Source of the DNA: Kuschelorhynchus macadamiae
Taxonomy: Eukaryota; Arthropoda; Insecta; Coleoptera; Curculionidae
Direction: 5' to 3'
Assembly (NCBI GenBank): GCA_030620095.1
Contig: JAUTXW010003830.1
Coordinates: 248,001-312,000, forward strand
DNA: 64,000 nucleotides
Every line of letters begins with the position of its first letter. The first letter of the stretch is position 1. The notes beneath the pieces were generated by a model. It was not told where the DNA came from, ran no database searches, and was given only the letters and a program-made list of their open reading frames with translations. Made by a program: the position numbers and the translations under genes. Below, piece after piece: positions 14,893 to 27,500 of the stretch.

Positions 14893-14898
14893 TTTATT
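14893..14898 (-). promoter_or_regulatory. Candidate poly(A) signal of the H15 gene
   Basis: AATAAA on the minus strand about 470 bases after the stop codon at 15369-15371. No closer canonical AATAAA was noticed. This would give a 3' UTR of about 0.5 kb. Confidence 0.45.
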
Positions 14899-15368
14899 GT
14901 TCACATTACAGCAAAACAACGAATTCTTAAAATATAAAATATATATTACACAAGCAGAGTAAAAAATATAAAATGTATACATTTACTACAAACACACGTT
15001 ACTCGACCAATATTAAATCACAAAAAATTTCAGTGGACACAATTTCCAAATTGACCATAATATGACTATGAATATAAAAGTCAAATTTTCATGCATAAAA
15101 TAACACTTTTCCAATTTTCTACCTATCAGTAAAAAATGTCGTGCAATGTATATTAGACCCTGTTTAGCAGGCTATCTTGAAGGACTGACGAAAGTCTTCC
15201 CTTGTATGTTTCAGAAAAATGATGCATATTGATATCCACTGAGTCAAAACCAGAGAAATACTAAGATTAAGCTAAACACGGTTTAATTTACATTTTTTGA
15301 GGCATACGCTAAAGTTATTTGGCACAATTTTTTACTGAGAGAAAATTAAACAAATATTACTAAAATGG

Positions 15369-15577
15369 TCAATTTAGATATGAATCATTATAGTAGTTAT
15401 TTTCTCTAGACATACACCTGGGCGAATCATCTTCTTGTTTAATATTACAAAGACACTCAGGATTTCCGCAGTCTACTCCATCTTCCTCTTCTTGGTCGTG
15501 AGTCCTATCTGCGTGGTTGCGCTCTTGATGTCTCTCGTGGTGCTGGTTGTTGGTGTTGCCAGATTTAGCTTGATAAT
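15369..15577 (-). CDS. H15 gene, exon 5 (C-terminus and stop)
   Basis: Acceptor CCAACGTTTCAG|AT, phase 1, joining exon 4. Residues 215-283: His/Arg/Asn-rich (NNQHHERHQERNHADR), acidic DQEEEDGVD, a Cys cluster (CGNPECLC, then RCM) and a Tyr/Asn-rich end, then TGA at 15371-15369. The link to the upstream exons rests on phase and splice sites, not on transcripts. Confidence 0.65.
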
Positions 15578-18500
15578 CTGAAACGTTGGAATCTGTTCAA
15601 CAGATAATTTATGCCTAAGCAAATTACATAAAAATCTTATTGGAGTTAAAGAAATAAAATCGGTAATATACAACAGCTGTTAAAAATTTTCAGATAAGAA
15701 AGATTGTTTTTATGACAGTAATAAGCTATTAAAATTTTATGGTATAACCTAATGCTCTTTTTTACAGTCAAATGCTCTCTGTGGTCGTTGTTTTATGGTT
15801 GTATTTACAAATACAAACAACTAGACAGATATCAGAGACTTGGCAAAGCGCCGAAGAGTGCATTTTATAATTGAACTTTGGTGAGTCGCTGGGTGGCGAA
15901 GGAATATAGAGGCGCGCCGTCATGTACGAATTATTATAAATGATATACTATAAAATGTATAGGTTCCACCCTGTATAATCTGGACGAGAACTTAATCTTG
16001 TTTTTATTTTCAAAGGTTAATTTATGTTTAAATTGAGTACTTATACTTATAATTAAAAGTGCTGTAAAAATAATACCGCCCCAATTTTTTTTGTGATAGT
16101 AATTAGAAACGTGTTGTCTCCTGCATTTTTTGTGATAAACGATGTCATACCCTAAAAAATATTAACCTGTAGATTGTTTCCGATGTCAATGATTCTGTAG
16201 TATTACAAAAAGCAATGAGGACCCTAGAAAACAAGGGATATAAGTGCATAAATCATAATTGAGAGACACTTAAGTTCGAAGAGTGTAATGAAACTACCGC
16301 TAATTTACACAATATTTTAGTTATATTAGAATTATTTATTTCGGATATGCAATGACGTAACGACGGCACAAAAAGAACGCATTTCTCAGTTGTTAACGGT
16401 TAATATACCAAGTTATTTAAGGAACGCACATACTAAAGCGTTCTCGGCAGCAAACACGCTGGCCATGGCGCGGCGTTCCTATGCTGTCATTTTGGCCGCC
16501 ACGGTGGCAGCGTCCAAGATCGTGCTGGTGTGGGGCTGCCATTAAGAAGGATAAATGCTAATTTTAATAACTAGTTTAGTGAACTGTAAATAACTTTACA
16601 GTTCACCAAACTATGCAGACATTTAACAAAATATATATATAATTATATAATTAAATAAAGAAAAGAAAAACAGTATGAAATGTGATCTATTCATTAAAAA
16701 GGTACAACATATGTTTTTATTCTAAATTTTATATTAAGCTATTTTATAACAAAGCCAAAACCTTTCTGGGCCCAAAAAGTTGGTAAAAAATGCCTTTTTA
16801 ACAACCTTTTAAAACGCAAAGAGCGTATTATTCTAGATATCGTTTTTTTAGCTAGAAAAACAACAAAAAGCATTTCTTGGACATCGAAAATCCGTTCGAA
16901 AAAAGAGTTTTCGCAACGAAATAAGTTCAAGATGGATATTTAATTTAAGTAAAAATTGACTAAAATCGAACAAAAGATTCAAAGAAGTATTATTAACAAG
17001 GGCAAAAGGACATTCCAAAATATTTGAAATGCAATATAAACTAATTTTAGAAAGAAATAGTGTAACAATAGAAAACTTAATGTGGAGCAAAATTATTAAA
17101 ACTAATAACTAAAAACTATAAAAATATTTTTAAATAAAATATTTAACGATATAAATCAAAGATCATTAATGTCAGAAAACAGATGGTCGCTCTCATCTTA
17201 GTCATCCGAAGCGGTCACTATGACGGGGTTTATATCTGAAGTATACTTCATACTCTGACTACTTCATAAGCTTCTAGAATCTTTTTTTGGGTGTGCCCAA
17301 CGTAGTTCTGCCGATGATCAGCGCTTACTTCGCCAAGAACCTTTCCCCACGTTGCCAAAACTTCGGAGGATATTCCTTTTAAGGCAAAAAAAACATTGGC
17401 TATATTTTCTTTTGCACTCTGACCAAACCATATCTGTGGAGTTATATTGACAATGATTGATGGGAGGCGGAGAACCATATGACGAAAAGGTTTTTCATAT
17501 TCGCCAAGAATATTTATTTATACTATAAGGGATGTAACTAACATTTATCAGTCGAGGACGAGTTTGCGCCCGAGCGATAGCGAGGGCTGGCAAAAAAGTT
17601 CTAGACTGGCTAATGTACTTACATCCCATATAGTATATGACATTTTTCCGCCTCCTTGTATTGTATGTTTACAAATGCTGGATATATTTTTGGATTTTCA
17701 TTATCATTACATTCCATAGCATTCTCATTAAATTATGAAGGCAGCAGTGATCCGTTGCCAGAGCAACATAAGCAGTTTTTATTTTATCAACAACGTCAAG
17801 TTGACAATTCATAGCGAAAAGTTTGAAGAGGTCGAATTGTTTGATTCTGTGTGGACAAAATGGATGTTTCAGACATAGAAGAATCAGCGAATATTGCTTG
17901 TTTATCTCTACTACCGGAAAAGTAAAAAAAAAAAGGTATGAAGCAGCATATAAATCCTTTAAGAATTGGTGCCAAAGCAAGACTGCTACTGCAGTCTCAG
18001 AAACCTTGTTTTTGGAGTATTTTTACGGAAAAAGTGCTATATTGAAGTCCCCATCAAGCTTATGGTGCGAGTATTCGGTGTTGAAGTCCAGCCTTTTTAT
18101 AGAGGAAAATATAGATATTTCTAAGTATCCAAAACTTCGAGCATTTTTCAAAATAAAAAATGATGGTTACAGACCCAAAAAATCGAATGTATTTTACAGG
18201 GAAGATGTGAATAAGTTCATACTTGAAGCCCCCGATGATGGTCGTAATGGTAATGGGAGTTGCTGGAGCACGCCGTTCTAATGAACTCTGTAAAATGAAA
18301 ATGGACAATGTTAAAATAAGTCAAGAAGTCATAATTGTGACCATTCCTGACTCCAAAAATGGAATGTCACGTACATTTACAGTGACAAAAAGTGACGACA
18401 CTCAGGTTTGTCATTTCAAAATAATTCAAAAGTACATTGATACAAGATCCCACATGACGACTATTAATCCGCGCTTCTTTATGCGATATCCAAATGGAAA

Positions 18501-21500
18501 GTGCTTAAAACAGCCTGTCGCGGAAAATACGTATTCGTCAATTCCAAGTAAAATTGCGAAATTTGGTTGGAAAATTGGTTAGAAATGAAGGATCTGTGGA
18601 GTCAGAAATTTTAATACACATCGAGAAGAAACGAGAAAACTGTTTCCAAATTGTGTTAATAATGTGAATAATTGTAATAATTGTACCATTAATATTCATT
18701 ACAATTAATATCACCGGATTTTTGTAATATGTTGATGAAATCAAAAATTAAAGCTACTTATAATAATTTTAAATTACTATTTCCCTAGGGATGTAAGTTG
18801 ACTTACATCCTGTCGCTAAGGGCAACCAATACCTTCTTAAGTAACTTTCACTAACGTCTGTCAAAACAGTGTCAAAATAGGTTGCTTAGTGTAAGGGAGG
18901 GGGAAAAATATTTTTTTTCTGTACTTCGATTCTGGGTCTGGAAAGACTTTTTTTCAGAAAGCCATACATTTTTTTTTTTTGGTCCAGGATTATCGGGCTA
19001 TGTCTTCTACTAGCCCAGAGTGATAGCTTGCGTTGTCCGTGATAATTAATGATTTGGGCGACAAATTAGGAACAAGTTGATTTTTAAACCGTTTTTCGAA
19101 ATTTTGACGGTTCATACTATCGTGGTAGTCCCCACTTTTTGTCCTGCTTTTAAAAACTAAACTAGCTCCCTTGATAAACCCGTTCTCATTGCTGGCGTTG
19201 ACGACGATGTATCTATAACCTAAAAAAATCAACAGTTTTAACACTGGAGCAAAAGAAAAAAATCTGTTTTTTTAATATATATAATTTAGGAGTCTAGTAT
19301 ATGACGAACATGGATGCATTCCCCCAAAATTATAAGAAAACTAAGTTTAATAATAACAATTTCTGAACCCAAATCCTGGTCGTGTTTATCAATTAAATTA
19401 CACTATCTTTGAAGATTTATAATCCTGATTATTGCGGGGATGTGCAAGAGTTATTTTAATTTCAAAAAAAAATAAATATTAATATTTTTATGGCATTATA
19501 AATTTACTTTTTTTAGCTATTTTCGACAGCTTGTAACATTTCTATTTTTTGATATTTAACAAAAAATAATAACTTCCCCACACTCTTATATTATTTATCT
19601 TTGAAATACCGTTAAAAAGTTGTTTATAATAAACTTAAGAACACCTTAAGTTAGCAAAAATTTTAAGCCGACCGATGCTCTTAATATAAATGCACAAGAA
19701 AACTAAATTAAACAAAAAACAAATATAGACAAAGTGCTCCATAAACTTACCTCCACCGCTTTTTGAAGAGCTTTTGGCTTTCGTATCATCTGGCCTGGTA
19801 TCTCTAAAAGACCCTTTACTGAATATCCATGTTTCATCAAGGAAGACTGGAGTAAAACGTTTTCTAGCGAATTCAAATTTTTTGTGAACTCCCTCAAAAA
19901 TTTAATTCTTTTATTAAAAACATCTGGTAAATCCAGGAGATACTTGCAGTTGTTACTTTTCTTCCATCGAAAGCCAATTTCTCTTACCCATTTTCGCAGA
20001 AAACTAACAAAATAGTTGAAATGATTGGACATATCATAATTTAGTTTCTGATCGAAAGACTTTATGGTAATATGTTCTTTTTGGGCACACATGCGATAAA
20101 TGGTATCCCGGATCTTACGTTTTAAGTAGTCGGTTATCTTGATATGCTCTTTATTTCTTGTTGATGATAATTCGTTGAAACTTTGATCTGATTTTAGTCC
20201 ATTCTTTCTTAAATTAAATATCGATCTTGAACTTATATTCGTTGCGGAAGCTGTTCTACCACATTCTCAAGGTCCAAGGCAATTCCTGCAGCTACTTCTT
20301 TTCTAGCTCAAAAAAAGCTAATATATTAAGTATAAGAAGTTGGCTTTACTCACTTAGTGGTCTAATTCCAATTTTTTACGGCATTTTCAATATTGACTTT
20401 CTTTTGACGCATAGATAAACAATTTTAACGTTTCGAAACGTCACATTTCAGAATTTGTTAACGTGACAAGTTTTAGTTGAAATAAATAAATAAAAGACGT
20501 GACTTTTTTAGTAAATTCACTGTTGCAAAGATGCAAAAAATGACGTCACTGCATATCCGAAAAATGTCTGCTATAAATACCTGTCTTGTCTTGGTCTGAC
20601 CTTCTCTTCTCTGGTGGTATTGCAGAATTTGATTCTTTATGTCCGGCGTCGGAGGTATCACTATTTGCCTCATTGGGTGCGTGTCTTCTGCCACGTCTTC
20701 CTCGCCTTCTGCCTCCTCTCCTTCTACGACGTCTGCGGCGACGACCTCTATCCATTGGTTCAGGTGTTCCTTAAGCAGAAAATAATACTAGAAAATTAGG
20801 AATTATTTTTGTCAAGCAGACTTGCCTTATATTTGAATTTAATTTTGTTTTTTTTAAGTAGTGCAGTTTCTTTTTTTTTTTTAATAAACATACTAATAAT
20901 TGCTAGAAACTTTGCAGTTTTTGCGCTCTGTCGGGAACAAACTTCAATTGTTCTAGCCGCAGTGAAAAAAAGACCGAAGATAGATCGCCAAAGCTAAATC
21001 GGTAATCGAGGTAATTAATTCGAGTCTATAATAAATAAGAATTTTCACTGAAATAAAACATTAACTATTTGATTAAAATTTAGATTAAATATGTGGAAAG
21101 ATACTTAACAAAATAATAAACCTTTACTAAGACTTCATCCTTAACCACCCCGCACTCCAGACATTACTCTTCGTTTATTGGTTGTGTAAACGAGATGATC
21201 GGTTTGAAAAGATGATGTCACTGAATGTCATTTGTGTCAGACATATTGATTAGGTTTTTCGATTAGCGTCTTTCACGAGTTTTCTTCGCATCTTTTAGCG
21301 TGCTTTTTTATGTTTTGGGGGCAACTACTCACTATTAACCGCCTAATCATTACTAAACAGTTTACTTTGTGTGGTTAGAGTTAAAAAAAAACTAGATCGA
21401 TCTTCTATATTTTTTCACAGGTAATTTTAAAGACCCTTCCATTTTTAGGCTGTCCAGAATGCTGTCAAATGTAACATCCAAAATGGCCCCCTGTAGGCAC

Positions 21501-24500
21501 ATATCGATTTTATGTTTTATTTTGAATAAATCTGGCTTCATATATAATGTCATAAACTTGTTAAAATATACCCACTGGAAAATCAGTTAAAACGCACAAA
21601 TATGTTTAAAAATATATAGCAGCGTGTATACTGTCAGAATTGGCATTATAATACTACGTATTATAATGTTAATAACAGGCAGGAATTGTTTAATTCCAAA
21701 CCAACCTAATTTTGTTAGTTCAAAAAAGGAAAGTCATGAGTTTCATTAAAATTCTCTATAGCATAGTTCTATCAAGTTTTGTCATTATATACGAAGAGAT
21801 CCATTCATAGCAATGGGTAAATTCGTTTACAGGCGGCTATTTTATATGAAATTTGATAGCATTTTAGACAGTCTATGTACTGAACATATCGCTAAAAATT
21901 AGGAAACTTTTCAAATGTAAAATAATAATGTAATTCTTGTGTTTAAATTAGAAATATGGGTTTTTAATTGAGATTATTTCTTTCCTATAAATTTTGACCA
22001 ATCACTGACAGTAATATTTAATTTTCAAGTGGAAAAATTGCCTGACATAACTGTTCCGGAAAAAAAATTGGAAAAATATTATTTAAATTTAAGAAGGTAA
22101 GTTGAAATGGGTATACATTAATTACATTATGTTTCTTAGTTTAATAATTATTGTTCTTACTAGTGTTTTAAATAAAAATATGATATTAAATATTATTAAT
22201 TGACCTCAAGGAATAATCTTACCAAATATCTCTCGTGCATCTAATTTTTCCACGTGGAAAAATTGGAATATTCGTTTTTAAGAAATTTGTTTAACAAATA
22301 ACTTGGCAACAGATCCAGTTTGCCGTTGCAGGTGACCAGATTTAGTTTTCGACAGTTTAAAATACAAATATTTTAAAATATAATTTTATTCATATTCGGT
22401 ATCAAGAAGTTTTCCAAAAATTGATATAATTTTCATACAGCTGTCAAGAAAGTAAATACCAATTGGTAAATGAAAACCACCCGGTGTTTAATTCTGATTT
22501 TAAAACTGTAAGAGAAAACCATAAATTATTTAGAATGGTGTAGATCCAGTGAAGTAAAGAAGTTTAGAGTACGTGCAAGCACATATGGCTCTGCAAATTT
22601 TTATATAGATGTTTCTGCCTTTTTAAATAGATGAAATGCTTTAACAGGGACATCCCTTGTTGCGGAGGCGATGAAAAAACCAACTGACTAAAAAAAAAAC
22701 AAAGGCCATGATGGTTCTGTGTTTATAAACGAGTATGTCCAAGATAATGGTGCGGGGCTCGCAGCTCTACCCTACCCCGTTAGTGACAAGAAATATGTGC
22801 CGGAGCACAAATAACTTAAACATTTCGGTAAATGTTTTGGTTGTAAAGTATTATAAAATGTTATTCATTTGAACCTAAAGCGTTTTTTCACTACAATATT
22901 GACGTAAAAATTATAAGCCGGCAGACTTGCGAAAAAATAAAAAATACGCCAGGGCATATTTTATCATAAGCCTTAAATCAAGCCTCGATCTCTTCTAATT
23001 AATAATGTTAACCGGGAAAGAAGTTCAAGTGAAACTTGATTTGAATGGTTTGCAATAGCTCTACATCAGATTGTGCCTATAAAAATAAAAACTTTTCAAA
23101 CGAGGTATCACTGGACCCGCCTTCCCGTTTAATATATTTAAGGGGTATAAATGCTTTTACCTGAGACTTCTTGGAAAATAGAACGCCGTTCTCCCTCCCC
23201 TCTCTTTAGATAACACTGCTGTACCTATTTTGGCGATTTTTTAGAAGACCTTGCATTGCTGTAAACTGGTGTTTTCAAATGAACACTCTGTATGTTTAAT
23301 TGTTATAATTGTACTTTTTATCTAATATTATATTGAAAACTCAAGGAAATAATCTGTCCTCTGGAATAATATATAATAATAAATAAAATTTCTATTTCTT
23401 CAGACTAATAAAATGTTACGCCGCCTATGTTTCATGTTTTGCCATGTCATTACGTAAACCACCCCCCTGAGGGTATGCTTCAGTTGCAACACTCAATACA
23501 TTTGCTATAGGCATTATGTATCTTTCTATGTATAGAATCTATGGTAAAAAGTATCCTTCTTTATGGCTGAGAGTATTGACAGCTTACTTATATCTCTCGA
23601 GTTTATATAACCGAAATGGTTACGAACATCAGAATTAGAGAAATGATAAAGATCTAATTTAATACCTAGGTGTTATTAAAATAGAAAACTAGGCCGATGT
23701 GGGCACGTGGGAAATAAACGACAACCAAACATTTTACGCTATAGTCATAATCAACGACTGTGGATGAACTTTATAACCCAATAAAATTAAGACACTTTAT
23801 GTTATTTAAAAAGTAAGGATAATATAGTTACTAATATAGTTTGAAAAATATTATAATTACCGGCAGTTATGCTTCGGCCCGATTCAGTATCATCTGTCAA
23901 GTTATCTTCTTCATTTGAAATTGGTCTCCTGCGTCCACGACGGCCCCGCCTTCTGCTACGACGCCTACGCCCACGTCTACCTCGTCTTCCACGTCTTCGA
24001 CCTCGTCTACATGAGTTACAATCTGAAATCAAAATATTTTTATATCACAATTTTCACAATATTGTTAGTGCAATAAAATTAAATTTTTAACTTCAAAAAA
24101 ATTCCAGGAAGCTGAACCTTTAGTTTCACGTCCCTAGCATACCTTAAAGAGTATCTCCCTAAATTTGAGCCATGGGTTTTGTGTTTTCAGGGAATGAATT
24201 CCAAGTTTTTTGCAATTATCTCATTATAGTCCTAGGACCGTAATTGGTTCATTAAAGCTCAGCAACGAGAGAAGTAAGTACTGCCTTCGTGAATATTTTT
24301 TATCAAAATTGGCGCAATGTTTGTCTCAACTGACACCAGAAAAGACAAAAGTTTGTATGTATTCGAATCTAGAATAATCATTATGAGGCACGCCGTGGTA
24401 TCAGCCTCGTCTAAGGCGTCGTCTGATCATATTCACGTTTAGTTTCATAATTAACGTTATTTAGATCTTTATAGCATAATAGCTACGACGAAAAGAGAAT

Positions 24501-27500
24501 ATACATTGGTTTTATGGTGGAGCTTTTACTCATTTTCTCATTTATTTTTAAATATAGTGGTATTAAACCCAAAATATTCAGAATCAGGGAAGAGAGACCC
24601 TTACACTGAAAGTAATCTCTCTTTAATATATCTTATGTTACAAAAAAACAAGAAAATTCAACAAAACCGTACCGTTATTGTCAATGTGTTAGAGATAAAG
24701 GGAGAAAGTTCTATAATATTTCTTCATATGGCAATAAAATATTATCTCAAATTTCTTTCTCGTGGATATATAATATGCAGGTTGTTACATTTAAAAATCA
24801 AACCTGATATTGATTTTAGAAAAACTGAAGACCCTAATAGTACCACACAAAACCTTTTTTTTGCAATTTAAAGAAAATTTTGTATTAGCTTTTTTATATC
24901 TTAAAAAATATGAATGTTAATGGGTGTGTTTCATAATCACAAATCCTGTACAGGATTATTGGTTATATTTATTTTGTAGAATTAGAAAATAGTTCATGTA
25001 AGATGAAACTGTCAAAAAATATCTGCTCGGGTTTTTTAATGTTTATAACACCATGTCGGATAGCCTATTTGAAAAGATAACTGATAAAATTAATAAAAAC
25101 CCTTCTAAAAGAAAATTTATTCCTATTGACATGACACTTTTGTTAGAGGTTGTAATGCTGCTCTTTCTAAATCTTTGCCTGCTATAGTTTTTTTTAATTA
25201 TCGGAGTTGTTTTAAGAGATAAATATATCAAATCGCCCCATTTAATGTAACAATATACAGGGCGTTCCTTTAAGAAAAACTAAATAATATATAATAAAAC
25301 TTATAATATAACGGATAACTCTCTACTGATTACCTACTCCGGGATGGTTTGACCAATTTGGATGAATTTATTAGCAAGTATTTTTCTGCGAAACTTTTAA
25401 AATGCTTTAATAGAAAAAGTAATTTGCGTTATGTCAAATTAGTCATGTCCCTTGCTATAGAATCTATTTTCTCTCGAAAAGTAGTGAAATTTGTAAAATT
25501 TCCGGAATTCTTTATTTGGAAAAAAAGGATGTCCCAAGGGTTTTTTTTTTAATTTTACTTATATGTTATTGAAAATGGAAGGTAAATAAATATTCACATT
25601 CGCCTATCACCGATTTTCATTAAATTTCTAAAATTTGGATCATGAAAGAATCGGAAGTAATTTTTGTAGGCCTCGTTTCGTTTCCGAGTTATCCATTATA
25701 AGGGAGTGTATTTTGCTATAAACTATGTGTGTATTTACTATAAACCTGTTAATGCTATCACGAAAGAAGGGAATGCTTAGTATTTCAATTGCGCAATGAA
25801 CAAAAGTATTTTTTTTGCCTTTTATCGAAAAGTATTGTTTTTTATGTTTTTAATATTTATTTTATTTTTGATAATTAAGTGTGAAAAAAGCGATTTTATT
25901 TAAAACCAAAGCCAAAGAGAGTAAAACCCTTGAAGAACAATATTTATAGTCGTAGAAATGTGAAATAAAATTTATTTTATTTAAAAATAAATATTAAAAA
26001 CGTAAGAAACTTATTTTTTATTTTTTTTAATTATTAAATTAATTATAATTGACTTTTTAGTGTCATTTGAAACAGAATAAAAAAACCTAAAAACCTAATT
26101 TTAATTTTGTTGGCCTGCACAAAAACTAAAAAGTCGATTCAATTTTCAAAATCAAAATTTATTAAACTTAAATAAAATTATGAGGGAAATTTAAAAATAC
26201 TTTATGTCATATTGCCTTGCAGTTTTTGTTGTTTTGTAGGTTATATATTGAACGTATACGTCCGAAACCATCGAGTTTTATCGAAATTTTGAAATCGAAG
26301 AAACTGTTTTTACATCCCCCGTGAAAAAATCACCCTCCGAGATTTTCTCAGATTTGGGGGTCCCTAGATGCGAAAAAACGTGTTTTCTCAATTCCGTCGG
26401 TCTGCCTGTCTGTGTCTTTCTGTCTGTCTGTTAGTGGCTTAGCTAAAAAAAAACTACTTACCCAATTAACTTCAAATTTTGGTCAAAAATTAAAGGTCAT
26501 ATGGGGATGACCTGGTAACATTTTGGTAAAAATCCAACATGGCAAAACAAAATGGCGGCCCAGTGAAATGTTAAAAAAATATAACTGAAAAACTTACTTA
26601 TTCAATTTATCTCAAATTTTGCACAAAAATCAAGTATTATCTAGGAATCAACATCAATAAAATTTTGATACGAATCCGAGATGGCGAAACAAAATGGCGG
26701 CTTAATAAAATATATTTAAAATTTTAACCTAAGAAAACTACTTAACAGACTGTTCAAATTGTGTGCTATAACTAATTGTAGTATAAATAGAGATAAACTA
26801 GTAAAATTGTGGTATTAAGGCAACACCTAACACCCTTTAAGGTTTTACATATATTTACGTTTTAACGTTACTAGATGCCAAAAAATATATTTTAGTCCGT
26901 CGTTCCGTCCATAGGAGTGTCTGTCTATCTGTCAGTTCGCGATATAGCTTAAAAACTACTTATCAGATTGACTATACATTTTAATAAAAAATTGAGGGTC
27001 TTATGGGGATAACCTGGTAATATTTTGAAAAAATCCTAGTGAAACGTTAAAAAAAATTATACTAAAAAAACTAATTATCAAATTCACCTCCACCTAAAAA
27101 TCAACATTTTGGTATGAACATAAGATAGTAAAACCAAACAGCGGCCTAATAAAATATTTAAAAAACCAAGCCTGAAAAAACTACTTATTAGATTAATTTC
27201 AAATTTTGTACAAGCATTAAGCATGATATAGAAAAAAGTAAAGTTGTGGTACGAACTCTAAATGACGGAACAAAATGGCGGATAAATAAAATGTTTAATA
27301 AATGAACATAAAAAAATCTTATTCAATCGACTTTAAATTTTGGAGAAAAATTAAATGTGACATAGGGATAAACTGGAACAACATCAACATGACGTAACAA
27401 AATGGCTGTGTGTGTCAGTGTAAACACTACTTACTGAATTTATTTTAAATTATGCCCAAAAATCAAATATAGCATAGGTAGAACCATGGTAAAATATTGG

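Noticed and set aside
20586..20799. Plus-strand frames rich in Leu/Pro/Arg opposite exon 4 (and 23869-24090 opposite exon 3)
   Set aside because: Complement of the arginine-codon-rich exons; the minus strand has matching splice sites and phases, the plus strand does not.
22536..22830. Possible degenerate gene in intron 3 (KKFRVRASTYGSANFYIDV, later HDGSVFINEYVQDNGAG)
   Set aside because: Frame interrupted by stops and no family recognised; too weak to call, noted under intron 3 only.
24506..24871. 121-residue plus-strand frame
   Set aside because: AT-rich random composition, no domain, no promoter or splice context.
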